Source: Clostridiales bacterium
GTDB taxonomy: Bacteria > Bacillota > Clostridia > TANB77 > CAG-508
Length of the DNA stretch: 64,000 nucleotides
Direction: 5' to 3'
Assembly (NCBI GenBank): GCA_003534295.1
Contig: DPDV01000008.1
Span: forward strand, 1-64,000
Numbering within the stretch: position 1 is the stretch's first letter; each line of letters opens with the position of its first letter. A model generated the notes under the pieces. It saw only the letters and a program-made list of their open reading frames with translations, was not told where the DNA came from and did not search any database. Below are positions 43,982-53,046 of the stretch, piece after piece. The position numbers and the translations under genes were made by a program.

Positions 43982-45148
43982 TTAAATAAATTCCTCCCAT
44001 ACTATATTGGCAAAGTCTAAACCCTTTTCAGTAAGTTTAATTCTATCTAATTCTATTTCTATTAGTTGCTCTTTTACAAGCTTTTCCAACTCATTTCTAT
44101 AAATATATAAAGGATTGCCTACAAATTTATTTTTAAATTCTTGTATACTTATTCCATCTATTTTTCTTAATCCTAACATCATATATTCTTTCATTTGACT
44201 GCTTGGATTTTGCTTTTCGAGAAAAATAAAATTGTCTGTTACATTATCATTTTTATAATTTGTTATATAGTCTTCTATTGAATCTATATTTGAAAATCTT
44301 ACATTGTTTGTATATGAATGTGCAGACGCTCCAAAGCCCATATATTCTTTTTGGTTCCAACAGTCTAAATTATGTTTAGATTCATATCCTTTTTTTGCAA
44401 AATTAGAAATTTCATAATGTATGTATCCCGCTTCTTCTAATATTCTTTTAGTTTCCCAGTACATTTTTCTCTCATCATCTTCATCAGGTAACTCAATTTC
44501 CTTATTTTGCACCTTTTTATTCAAAACTGTTCCTTCTTCTAAAATCAACGAATATAGTGATATATGCTCCGGTTTTAAGGCAATTATTTGTTTTAATCCT
44601 TGTTTCAACTTTGGTACTGTTTGTCCAGGTAACGCTAACATTAAATCCACATTTATGTTTTTAAATCCAACTTCTCTAGCCATATTATATGTTTGTAAAA
44701 AATCATCATATTTGTGTATTCTGCCTATCTTTCGTAGTATATCATCATCTGTGCTTTGTAATCCTATACTTACTCTATTTATTCCGCTTTTCATGTAATC
44801 TAATAATTTCTGTTTATCCACTGTTCCTGGATTAATCTCTATAGTTACTTCTGTATCTTTAGATACTTTGAAGTTTGTTTTTATCTCTTCAATAATTTCT
44901 TTAGTGTACTTACTATCTATATATGATGGTGTGCCACCCCCTATATAAATTGTTTTTACAAATACCAAATCATCCAAGCCATTTTCATAGTCTAGTTTAT
45001 TTCCTGTTCCTACTTCTTTTATCTCATATTTTAACCATTTTATATATTCTTCTATTAGTCTTTCCTTATTTGCATAAGACTTGAAATCGCAGTAATAACA
45101 TTTTTGCTTGCAAAATGGTATATGTACATATATTCCAATTTCTTTCAT
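43982..45148 (-). CDS. hemW: HemW-type radical SAM protein (coproporphyrinogen III oxidase-like)
   Basis: A 388-residue radical SAM enzyme. The 4Fe-4S motif is in PFCKQKCYYCDFKSYA (Cys 13, 17 and 20, CxxxCxxC). YIGGGTPSYID (about 72), the SAM-binding region EINPGTVDKQKL, and RVSIGLQSTDDDILRKIGR follow. The C-terminal HemN-type domain includes LDCWNQKEYMGFGASAHSY. HemW proteins are thought to be heme chaperones rather than true oxidases; oxygen-independent HemN usually has an extra Cys (CxxxCxxCxC). It lies 4 bp downstream of whiA. Confidence 0.92.
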   Translation of the reverse strand: MKEIGIYVHIPFCKQKCYYCDFKSYANKERLIEEYIKWLKYEIKEVGTGNKLDYENGLDDLVFVKTIYIGGGTPSYIDSKYTKEIIEEIKTNFKVSKDTEVTIEINPGTVDKQKLLDYMKSGINRVSIGLQSTDDDILRKIGRIHKYDDFLQTYNMAREVGFKNINVDLMLALPGQTVPKLKQGLKQIIALKPEHISLYSLILEEGTVLNKKVQNKEIELPDEDDERKMYWETKRILEEAGYIHYEISNFAKKGYESKHNLDCWNQKEYMGFGASAHSYTNNVRFSNIDSIEDYITNYKNDNVTDNFIFLEKQNPSSQMKEYMMLGLRKIDGISIQEFKNKFVGNPLYIYRNELEKLVKEQLIEIELDRIKLTEKGLDFANIVWEEFI

Positions 45149-45152
45149 TTAT

Positions 45153-46010
45153 CTATTTTCTCAACTCCTCTGCTATTTGTTGTATTTTTCTTAATCTATG
45201 GTTTACTCCTGATTTTCCTATAGGATTCTTCAACAACTTTCCAAGTTCTTCTAAAGATGCATCTGGATTTTCCTCTCTAATCTCCGCTATTTCTCTTAAT
45301 TGTTCTGGCAATTCATTAAACTTCTCTTTTTCCCTTAAATATTTTATATCATTAATTTGTTTTACTGATGAATTCACTATCTTATTTAAATTTGCCGTTT
45401 CACAATTTACTTTTCTATTTATATTATTTTTTATATCTCTATATACTCGTATTTCCTCAAATTTTAGTACAGAAGAATTCGCTCCTATCAATGCTAAAAA
45501 TTTAGATATCTCTTCTCCATCTTTTGTATATATTGAATAACCTTTTGCTTTTTCTAAAATTTTAAAATCTATATTATACTTTTTTAGTATTTCCAATATG
45601 TATTTCGCATTTTCTAAATTTCTTAACGATATTTCCAAATGATATTTTTTTTCTGGATTATTTATTGTTCCACTTCCTAAAAAAGCCCCTCTTATAAATG
45701 CCTTTTCTAAATCATCACTTTTATTATCGTTATTATTTTCTGTTAATTCTTCAATATAATTTTTGTTTATAGTAATTGAATAAACACTTCTTTGAATTTT
45801 TATATTATGATCATTCAGTCCTAGATTATTGAGCAATTTTCCAAATCTATTTATGTTATATTCACTTTCTGTTGAAAACTTAATTTTATTTTTTTGCACA
45901 CTAACATTATTAGTTGCCATATATCCTAAGAGTTCGGTCTTAACGTTCTTTTTATCTGCTAATGTATTTAATTTGCTTAATTCTTTTTTTACTTCTAATG
46001 AAAATGACAA
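45153..46010 (-). CDS. whiA: WhiA-family DNA-binding protein
   Basis: A 285-residue protein with a degenerate LAGLIDADG-homing-endonuclease-like N-terminal domain (AFIRGAFLGSGTINNPEK, about 109-126) and a C-terminal sigma-4-like helix-turn-helix (ENPDASLEELGKLL, GKSGVNHRLRKIQQIA). WhiA regulates division, and sporulation in actinomycetes. In Firmicutes it is usually next to rapZ and yvcK; here yvcK lies 34 kb away and prmC is the upstream neighbour (4-bp gap). Confidence 0.95.
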   Translation of the reverse strand: MSFSLEVKKELSKLNTLADKKNVKTELLGYMATNNVSVQKNKIKFSTESEYNINRFGKLLNNLGLNDHNIKIQRSVYSITINKNYIEELTENNNDNKSDDLEKAFIRGAFLGSGTINNPEKKYHLEISLRNLENAKYILEILKKYNIDFKILEKAKGYSIYTKDGEEISKFLALIGANSSVLKFEEIRVYRDIKNNINRKVNCETANLNKIVNSSVKQINDIKYLREKEKFNELPEQLREIAEIREENPDASLEELGKLLKNPIGKSGVNHRLRKIQQIAEELRK

Positions 46011-46014
46011 TTTA

Positions 46015-46839
46015 TCACCAACCTTTTATAATAATTACCCTATCATTACCCGCTAAATCTTCTATTATGCTATAATTTAAGTTTATTAATTCTCCAACAC
46101 TCTTTGCTTGATTATATCCTATTTCCAACAATAAGTAACCATCTTTTTTCAAATATTTTTTATACTCAGATAATATTATCTTATAAAATTTTAACCCATC
46201 TTTTCCACCATCTAAAGCAATTATTGGTTCATTTCTCACTTCTGTTGGCAATGTTTTTATAACGTCAGTCTCTATATATGGTGGATTTGAAACAATTATG
46301 TCAAAATCCTTCTCTTGAATATTTTCAAACATATCTGATACTATAAACTCTATATTATCAACATTATTTTGTTTAGCATTTTGTTTTGCAATATCTATAA
46401 CTGTATTTTTTATATCTGTTGCATAAACTTTAGCATTTTTTATATTTTTTGCAATTGAAATTCCAATTGCTCCACTCCCTGTACACAAATCCAGGATTTT
46501 TATATCATTACCATGATTGTTGCAAATTTCTATCGCTTTCTCAACTAATATTTCTGTATCAGGCTGTGGTATTAAGACATTTTTATCAACATAAAAGTTC
46601 AGTTTCATAAATTCTTGTTTATTAGTTATATATTGTATTGGCATACCATTTTTAATGTCGTTAATTTTATTTAAATAAGACTCAACATTATTATCACTTA
46701 CTTCAATATTAGGATTAGAAACAATCTTCTCCCTACTTAATTTTAATATATATTCTAACAAAATACGAGCTTTAATATTCCCATCCTCTATATCCTTTAA
46801 TAAATGTTTTCCATTGACCAGTAATTCACTAATATTCAA
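46015..46839 (-). CDS. prmC: Peptide chain release factor N5-glutamine methyltransferase
   Basis: About 274 residues. SAM-dependent methyltransferase modifying the GGQ glutamine of release factors. Substrate-side N-terminal helical domain, then the SAM fold with LDLCTGSGAIGISIAK (about 118) and the catalytic NPPYIE (about 187). The best start is TTG at 46837-46839, 7 nt after AAAAGGAG. The in-frame ATG at 46866 precedes this ribosome binding site and would encode it, so is unlikely. First gene of prmC-whiA-hemW. Confidence 0.92.
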   Translation of the reverse strand: MNISELLVNGKHLLKDIEDGNIKARILLEYILKLSREKIVSNPNIEVSDNNVESYLNKINDIKNGMPIQYITNKQEFMKLNFYVDKNVLIPQPDTEILVEKAIEICNNHGNDIKILDLCTGSGAIGISIAKNIKNAKVYATDIKNTVIDIAKQNAKQNNVDNIEFIVSDMFENIQEKDFDIIVSNPPYIETDVIKTLPTEVRNEPIIALDGGKDGLKFYKIILSEYKKYLKKDGYLLLEIGYNQAKSVGELINLNYSIIEDLAGNDRVIIIKGW

Positions 46840-46925
46840 TATTATACTCCTTTTAATAATGTACATCTATTTTACCATATCGCCCAAATTTTATCAATGG
46901 GACAATTTTTGACAGTCCCAAACGC

Positions 46926-47124
46926 AAAAAAATACCCCACATTAGCCGTAAGATGAAGAAATTTTAAGGACCTGTTTGCACAGGTGGGTGTCTTGTTGAA
47001 TGCTACTGGGTTTCTTATATAAGTATAAGCTTACACGCCACACTCAAAGGCGGACTCCCGTTTTAAGTTTGTTGGTTCTAAAATTTCAGTCAATACGTAC
47101 CACGCAGGGATTTTTTTCAATTTG
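46926..47124 (-). ncRNA. ssrS: 6S RNA
   Basis: A regulatory RNA that binds sigma-A RNA polymerase by mimicking open promoter DNA. On the minus strand the closing stem pairs CCCTGC (47104-47109) with GTGGGG (46935-46940), followed by a T7 run as terminator. Internal conserved segments typical of clostridial 6S are present: ACCAACAAACTT, ACGGGAGTCCG, GTGTGGCGTG, AAGACACCCACCTG and CTTACGGC. About 195 nt. A promoter TTGAAA-17-TAAAAT (47132-47160) sits at the right distance. It lies between truB and prmC. Confidence 0.8.
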
Positions 47125-47131
47125 TATTTAT

Positions 47132-47160
47132 ATTTTAGCATATTGCTTTGGGGTTTTCAA
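47132..47160 (-). promoter_or_regulatory. Promoter of 6S RNA
   Basis: Minus strand TTGAAA (47155-47160), 17 bp, TAAAAT (47132-47137). Confidence 0.65.
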
Positions 47161-47238
47161 TCTGTCTTTTTGCTGTATTTTTAATTTATATAATGTATAA
47201 TCTTATTATCTTTATTTATCTTCTTTTTTATAGTTTTC

Positions 47239-48096
47239 TTATATTCTTATATCTACTTTAAGTCTTCCATTTTCAATTATGCCTGTACCTATAAATTTAT
47301 TTGTTTTAGAATATATTTTATATATTCCATCTTGTTTTTCTTTTTTTAATTTTACACCATTTAACAGTAGTTTGATATCATCGTCTTCTAACTGTATTTT
47401 TTCTTTATCTTCAAACATCTCTTCAATTGTTATCACTTTTATATTTTGTCCTTCCTTTAATTGTTCTATTGTAATTGCTTGTTCAATAGTAAATTTTCCC
47501 ACCTTGGTTCTTTTTAATTCTTTCATATATCCTACTGTTTGCATTTCTTCTGCTATATTTTCACACAATGTTCTTATATATGTACCTTTAGAACATCTTA
47601 CTTTAAATTGCATTTGTTTTTCTTCTTTATTTACCTTTATTAATTCAATATCATATATTTCTATATTTCGTGGCTTTATTTCAACTTGTTGTCCTTTTCT
47701 TGCATACTCATATAATTTTTTTCCATTTACCTTAATTGCTGAATACATTGGTGGAACTTGTTGACTTTCACCAATAAAGCTTTTTAATATTTTTTCTATA
47801 TTTTTAAATTGCAAGTATTGTTCTGGAACACACTTTTTTTCAACTTCTTCTCCTTCTTCATCAGCTGTTGTTGTTTTTGTTCCTAATTGTAATAATACCT
47901 CATACTCTTTGTCATGTTCTATTAAATATTTAGAAAGCTTTGTTCCTTTTCCCAATAAAATAGGAAGAACACCAGTAGCATTAGGGTCTAATGTACCAGT
48001 GTGTCCTACTTTCGTATTAAACATTTTTTTTATTTTGTATACTGCATCATGTGATGTATAACCTTTTTCCTTGTTTATTATAATAATTCCATCCAT
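47239..48096 (-). CDS. truB: tRNA pseudouridine-55 synthase
   Basis: A 285-residue enzyme modifying U55 in the tRNA T-loop. Catalytic Asp in GHTGTLDPNATGVLPILLGKGTK (motif about 32-54; split here). VPPMYSAIKVNGKKLYEYAR (about 114) and CSKGTYIRTLCENI (about 168) follow. The C-terminal PUA-like part is short. Last gene of the rimP-nusA-infB cluster, 3 bp after nrnA. Confidence 0.96.
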   Translation of the reverse strand: MDGIIIINKEKGYTSHDAVYKIKKMFNTKVGHTGTLDPNATGVLPILLGKGTKLSKYLIEHDKEYEVLLQLGTKTTTADEEGEEVEKKCVPEQYLQFKNIEKILKSFIGESQQVPPMYSAIKVNGKKLYEYARKGQQVEIKPRNIEIYDIELIKVNKEEKQMQFKVRCSKGTYIRTLCENIAEEMQTVGYMKELKRTKVGKFTIEQAITIEQLKEGQNIKVITIEEMFEDKEKIQLEDDDIKLLLNGVKLKKEKQDGIYKIYSKTNKFIGTGIIENGRLKVDIRI

Positions 48097-48099
48097 TTA

Positions 48100-49053
48100 T
48101 TATTTCCTTATATATCTTTTTATTTGTGTTAATATTTTCTCTTTTACTTCTTCTATATTTCCTGTTATTGTTGCTCCTGCTGCTCTTGGATGGCCTCCAC
48201 CTCCAAACATAATGCAAACATCTGAAACATTTATATATTGGTTTGACCTTAGAGATAGTCTCCATCCATCTTCAATTTCTCTTGCAAATACAGAAACTTC
48301 TACATCTTCCACATTTCTTCCTATTTCTACTATTCCTTCATGGTCTCCTGTTTTTGCATCAACACTTTGCATATCTGCTTGTGTTATGTATGTAAATGCT
48401 ACTTTTCCTTCTTCAAAAAATTCTAATCTATTTAAAGCAACTCTTGTTAGTTCAAAGCATGGTTTTGTTGTTGTTTGTAAAACTCGCTTATATATATCAG
48501 ATACATTTACTCCTTTTTTTAAAAGTGATGCTGCAAATTCAAATGTTTCTGCTGTTACCCCTGAATACGCAAAGCCTCCTGTGTCTGTTATTATTCCTGT
48601 TATAATACATGTTGCTATGTCTTTTGATATTTCAAATCCAAAATATTCAAACATTACTATTAGTATTTGTGCACAAGCAGGTGCATCTGGATTAACATAG
48701 TTTAAATCTCCAAACATGGTATTTGTTCCATGATGATCTATTACTATTTTTGATTTTGCATTTTCAAAGTAACTTGCAAATCCATTTAATCTCCCTATAG
48801 TTGGGCAATCTAATGATATTGCTAAATCGTATTTTTGTACTTGACTTTCTTTTTTTATTTCCTTTGTACCTGGTAGAAATTCAAATATTTTTGAATATTC
48901 TGGTATAATAACATCTGGATTTTTTCCATATGCTTTTAATATATTGTACATTGCCAAACTACTTCCAATAGCATCTCCATCTGGATTTTCATGAGTTAAT
49001 ATTACTATTGAGTTAGCTTTGTTAATTTCCTCTAAAATTTTATCTAATGTCAT
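48100..49053 (-). CDS. nrnA: DHH/DHHA1-family oligoribonuclease/pAp phosphatase
   Basis: A 317-residue bifunctional enzyme that degrades nano-RNA and dephosphorylates 3'-phosphoadenosine-5'-phosphate. DHH motifs: THENPDGDAIGSSLA (about 20-34), ISLDCPTIGRL (about 80) and IDHHGTNTMFG (about 102). The C-terminal DHHA1 domain has GGGGHPRAAGATI (about 288). It sits between rbfA and truB, the usual Gram-positive position. Confidence 0.93.
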   Translation of the reverse strand: MTLDKILEEINKANSIVILTHENPDGDAIGSSLAMYNILKAYGKNPDVIIPEYSKIFEFLPGTKEIKKESQVQKYDLAISLDCPTIGRLNGFASYFENAKSKIVIDHHGTNTMFGDLNYVNPDAPACAQILIVMFEYFGFEISKDIATCIITGIITDTGGFAYSGVTAETFEFAASLLKKGVNVSDIYKRVLQTTTKPCFELTRVALNRLEFFEEGKVAFTYITQADMQSVDAKTGDHEGIVEIGRNVEDVEVSVFAREIEDGWRLSLRSNQYINVSDVCIMFGGGGHPRAAGATITGNIEEVKEKILTQIKRYIRK

Positions 49054-49080
49054 ATGTATAAAGAATAAAGCTGTTAAACT

Positions 49081-49452
49081 TTATTCTTCGTTCACCCCGC
49101 TTCCTTCGTTTTTTAATTCTTTTAGAATTTTTTCTATTTTTTCACCATATTCTAATGAATCATCTATTTCGAAAATTAGCTCAGGTGTAATTCGTAAATT
49201 TATTGTTTTTGCAACTTGAGACCTTATAAATCCTGCTGATTCTTTTAGTCCTTCCATTGTTTTTTTAATGTTTTTTGAATTTAATATACTTACATATATT
49301 TTTGCATATTTTAAATCTGGTGTTATTTTTGCTTTTGTTACACTTATTAATCCAGTTACATTTGGATTTTTAAGTTCAAAACTAATTACATTACTAATTT
49401 CTTTTTTTAATTCTTCATTAATTCTATTAAGCCTATTTTCATTTTTCGGCAT
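49081..49452 (-). CDS. rbfA: Ribosome-binding factor A
   Basis: About 123 residues; a 30S maturation factor with a KH-like fold. The N-terminal RLNRINEELKKEISNVI and central ITPDLKYAKIYVSIL are typical, as is LRITPELIFEIDDSLEYG. The start is the ATG at 49450-49452, 9 nt after AAAGGGAG. A longer in-frame reading to 49485 lacks a ribosome binding site. Confidence 0.93.
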   Translation of the reverse strand: MPKNENRLNRINEELKKEISNVISFELKNPNVTGLISVTKAKITPDLKYAKIYVSILNSKNIKKTMEGLKESAGFIRSQVAKTINLRITPELIFEIDDSLEYGEKIEKILKELKNEGSGVNEE

Positions 49453-49491
49453 ATTAGTTATCTCCCTTTCTAATACAAATAGCACATAATG

Positions 49492-52410
49492 TTATCTTTT
49501 AACTTCCTGCATAACATATACCTCTATTATGTCTCCTTCTTTTATATCATTATATTTTTCTATTTGAATACCACATTCATATCCTTTTGCTACTTCTTTT
49601 ACATCATCTTTAAATCTTTTTAGTGACTCTAGCTTTCCGTCATGTAATACAATTCCATCTCTTATTACTCTGACTCCTGCATGTCTTTCTATTTTTCCTT
49701 CTAATACATAACATCCTGCTATTGTTCCCACATTTGATACTTTAAACGTTTGTCTTACTTCTGCATTACCTATTACTTTTTCTTCATAAATAGGGTCAAG
49801 CATTCCTTTCATAGCTGCTTCAACATCTTCAATTGCTTTATATATTACAGAATATTGTTTTATCTCTATCATATTTTTTTCTGCAACTTCTTTTGCTGTA
49901 TGTCCTGGTCTTACATTAAATGCTATTATTATTGCACTTGCTGCTTTGGCAAGTTGTACATCTGATTCTGTTACAGCACCTGTAGAAGAATGTATTACTT
50001 TTACCTTTACCTCATCATTAGATAATTTTTCTAATGATTGTTTTAATGCTTCTGCTGTTCCTTGTACATCTGCCTTTACTATTAAATATAGTTGTTTTAG
50101 ATTTTCATTTGCCATTTTTTCAAACACATTATTTAATGTAACTTTTGCATTTTCGTTTAATATATTTTCTCTTTCTTGACGTTTTCTTCTTTCTATTAAA
50201 TGTTTTGCCATTTTTTCGTCTTTAACTTCATAGAAAGTCTCTCCTGCTTCTGGTACATTTGTTAATCCCATAATCTCAACCGGTGTAGAAGGTCCTGCTT
50301 TTTTAATTTTTTGTCCTTTATCATTTTTCATTGCTCTTATTCTTCCAATAGATGTTCCTACTACAATTGTGTCTCCCTCATCTAATGTTCCTCTTTGTAC
50401 AAGCATAGAAGCGATTGGTCCCTTTGACTTATCAAGTCTTGCTTCTATAACAACACCTTTGGCTTGTTTATTAGGATTTGCTTTTAATTCTTTCATATCA
50501 GCTACTAGTAAAACCATTTCTAGTAAATTATCTATGTTTATATTATTTTTAGCTGATATTGGACAGAATATTGTATCTCCGCCCCATTCTTCTGGTACTA
50601 ATTCATATTCCATTAATTCTTGCTTTATTTTATCTACATTTGCATTTGGCAAATCAATTTTGTTAACCGCCACAATTATAGGAATTCCTGCTGCTTTAGC
50701 ATGATTTATAGCTTCCACAGTCTGTGGCATTACACCATCATCTGCAGCTATTACTAATATTGCAATATCTGTAATTTGTGCTCCTCTTGCTCTCATGCTT
50801 GTAAATGCCTCATGTCCTGGCGTATCTAAAAATGTAATTTCTCTGTTATTTACATTTACTTTGTATGCACCTATATGTTGTGTTATTCCTCCTGCTTCTC
50901 CTTCTATTACATTTGTACTTCTTATTGCATCTAGTAAAGATGTCTTACCATGATCTACGTGTCCCATTACTACAACTACTGGTGGTCTTGGTTGCAATTC
51001 ATCTGCTTTGTCTTCTGTCTCATCAAATAATATGTCTTCTTCTTTTACTTGCTCTTTTTTCTTGGCTGTTATTCCAAATTCACTTGCTACCAAATATGCT
51101 GTATCAAAATCTATAGTATTATTTATTGTGCTCATTATTCCGTAATTTAACAATTTTTTTATTACATCACCACTTGTTTTTTTCATTTCCATTGCCAAAT
51201 CTTTTACTGTTATTGTATCTGGAATCGTTATTTCTTTTAATTCAAATATTTTTTGTTTATTTCTTTCTTCTTCATTTTTTTGAATTCTTTTTCTATTTCT
51301 TTTTCCTCTTTCTGTAGTCAAGTCATAATAGTCTAGCATTTCCCCGTCTTGTTCATTAAACATATGTGATAATTTATCTACTTGTTTTAGATTTTTTAAT
51401 TTTTCGCCATCAAATTCCTCATTGAATCTTCCACTTTTTCTTGTAGTCTTTTTGGTTGCTTTGTTTTCATCATATTTGTTATTTACTTTTTGCTTATCTA
51501 TAGCTTTTGTACTGTAATCTCTTTGATTTTCTTTTTCAATTTCTACAGACATAATATCTTTAATGTTTCTATCTATTCCTTTATTATCTAATGGTCTTCT
51601 TTCATTTCTGTTAAAATTAGGACGTTGTTGGTTATTATTTCTATTATTTTGAAATCTGTTATTATCCCTATTATACTGTTGTCTAGCACCATTTTCTCCA
51701 TTATTATATGTTCTGTTTTGATTGTAGTTATTTCTATTTTGATTATAATTTCCGTTGTTGTTATAATTGTTTCTATTAAAATTATAACCATTATTATAAT
51801 TTCTGTTATAATTATTTTCTGTTCTTCTTTGTTCTGGTTTAGGAGATTCTACAGTTGTCGTTGATGAAGTTTGTACTTTGGGTGTTGGTGCATTTTCTTG
51901 AGCTTTTATTGTTTCTTTTTCCAACATTTCTTCTTTTGCTTGCTCTTTTGATTGTTCCTTAACTTCTTTAACTTCTTCTTTTTTTTGTTCTTCTTTTTTG
52001 GAATCCTTTATTCCAAATAATTCATTAACCGTAAGAGGCTTAGTTGGCTTATTTCTATAAACAATATTATAGTTTTGATTTTTTTCTCTTTCTACAAAAC
52101 CAACATCTTTTCTATTTTGACTATTCTTTTCTTCTTGCTTTTCTTTTTTCTTATCCTCATCTGTTATTATAAGTTCTCTTCTTATTATAACTGGTGTATC
52201 TGTCTCTTTTTCTTTCACTTTTTTCTCTTTCTTTCCTATATTTTTTGTTTTTCCATCATCCAGAGCCTGCTCAAGTTTTTCCGCCTGTTCATTTTCTATT
52301 GTACTTAAATGGCTTGTTACAGCTATTCCTAATTCCCTTGCTTTTTCTATTACTTCTTTACTGGCTAAGCCCACTTTTTTTGCTATTTCGTGTATTTTTA
52401 TCTTACCCAA
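49492..52410 (-). CDS. infB: Translation initiation factor IF-2
   Basis: About 972 residues. An N-terminal IF2_N motif (KIKIHEIAKKVGLASKEVI) opens the protein, followed by a long charged linker. At about 190-280 there is a strikingly Asn/Tyr/Arg-rich tract. A second IF2_N module (DTITVKDLAMEMKKTSGDVI) precedes the GTPase with GHVDHGKTSL (about 482), DTPGHE and NKIDL, then the beta-barrel domains binding fMet-tRNA. A start at ATG 52428 is possible, but TTG at 52408-52410 lies 6 nt after GGGGGTGA and gives the typical family N-terminus. It overlaps ylxQ slightly. Confidence 0.95.
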   Translation of the reverse strand: MGKIKIHEIAKKVGLASKEVIEKARELGIAVTSHLSTIENEQAEKLEQALDDGKTKNIGKKEKKVKEKETDTPVIIRRELIITDEDKKKEKQEEKNSQNRKDVGFVEREKNQNYNIVYRNKPTKPLTVNELFGIKDSKKEEQKKEEVKEVKEQSKEQAKEEMLEKETIKAQENAPTPKVQTSSTTTVESPKPEQRRTENNYNRNYNNGYNFNRNNYNNNGNYNQNRNNYNQNRTYNNGENGARQQYNRDNNRFQNNRNNNQQRPNFNRNERRPLDNKGIDRNIKDIMSVEIEKENQRDYSTKAIDKQKVNNKYDENKATKKTTRKSGRFNEEFDGEKLKNLKQVDKLSHMFNEQDGEMLDYYDLTTERGKRNRKRIQKNEEERNKQKIFELKEITIPDTITVKDLAMEMKKTSGDVIKKLLNYGIMSTINNTIDFDTAYLVASEFGITAKKKEQVKEEDILFDETEDKADELQPRPPVVVVMGHVDHGKTSLLDAIRSTNVIEGEAGGITQHIGAYKVNVNNREITFLDTPGHEAFTSMRARGAQITDIAILVIAADDGVMPQTVEAINHAKAAGIPIIVAVNKIDLPNANVDKIKQELMEYELVPEEWGGDTIFCPISAKNNINIDNLLEMVLLVADMKELKANPNKQAKGVVIEARLDKSKGPIASMLVQRGTLDEGDTIVVGTSIGRIRAMKNDKGQKIKKAGPSTPVEIMGLTNVPEAGETFYEVKDEKMAKHLIERRKRQERENILNENAKVTLNNVFEKMANENLKQLYLIVKADVQGTAEALKQSLEKLSNDEVKVKVIHSSTGAVTESDVQLAKAASAIIIAFNVRPGHTAKEVAEKNMIEIKQYSVIYKAIEDVEAAMKGMLDPIYEEKVIGNAEVRQTFKVSNVGTIAGCYVLEGKIERHAGVRVIRDGIVLHDGKLESLKRFKDDVKEVAKGYECGIQIEKYNDIKEGDIIEVYVMQEVKR

Positions 52411-52705
52411 TAACTTCACCCCCATCAATTTTTTTTGCTATTTCTTTTGCAATATTATTATCTTTAATTCCAATAACTGCTTTATTATCTTTTCCTATAC
52501 ATTTGCTTATTTCGTCCACTGTTAATATGTTGTAAAACATTACATTGTTTTCTATACATTTATTTTTTATATTTTTTATTGTTCTTTCTGAGGCATCTTT
52601 TGCAACTATAACTAGTTTAGCATTTCTTTTTATAATTTGTTCTAAACAAGCATCTGTGCCAAATACTATTTTTCCGGCTCTTGTTGCTAGCCCTATTAGC
52701 CCCAT
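52403..52705 (-). CDS. ylxQ: L7Ae-family ribosome-associated protein YlxQ
   Basis: A 100-residue (as called from ATG) K-turn-binding protein, with GLIGLATRAGKIVFGTDA at the N-terminus and KLVIVAKDASERTIKN (about 29). The ATG at 52703-52705 has no ribosome binding site. Upstream in frame, an AAAGGGGG site lies 5 nt before an ATT codon that would add seven residues and match the family better. A short ORF starting at 52761 after AAGGAG is one base out of frame with it. So the true start is unresolved. Position between ylxR and infB is canonical. Confidence 0.85.
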   Translation of the reverse strand: MGLIGLATRAGKIVFGTDACLEQIIKRNAKLVIVAKDASERTIKNIKNKCIENNVMFYNILTVDEISKCIGKDNKAVIGIKDNNIAKEIAKKIDGGEVIG

Positions 52706-52764
52706 TACTTTAGTACTTATTATAATAAATTCCCCCTTTATTGAAATTAAAGTTTTTAGTCATT

Positions 52765-53022
52765 TTACTCCTTAAACATCTCTTCTAATTCATTATATAT
52801 GTCTTCTGTTAGCTGTGTTTCAAAAACTTTTTCTATTTTTTTACTTTTTTTAGCTTTATTAAAGCAATCTACATTGTGACAAATATATGCTCCTCTACCA
52901 CTTGCTTTTCCTGTCTTATCTATTGTAATGTTACCCTCTTTGCTTTTTACAATTCTCACAAAATCATTTTTGTCTTTTTGTACATTACATCCTATGCATG
53001 TTCTTTGTGGTTTCTTCTTCAT
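52765..53022 (-). CDS. ylxR: YlxR (RnpM) RNA-binding protein
   Basis: An 85-residue DUF448 protein. The CIGC motif (RTCIGCNVQKDKNDFVRIV) and GRGAYICHNVDCFNKAKKSK are the family signatures. YlxR/RnpM has been reported to bind RNase P RNA and modulate it. The ATG follows AAAGAGGTG. It sits between nusA (24 bp) and ylxQ. Confidence 0.93.
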   Translation of the reverse strand: MKKKPQRTCIGCNVQKDKNDFVRIVKSKEGNITIDKTGKASGRGAYICHNVDCFNKAKKSKKIEKVFETQLTEDIYNELEEMFKE

Positions 53023-53046
53023 ATATATTCACCTCTTTCTTATAGC

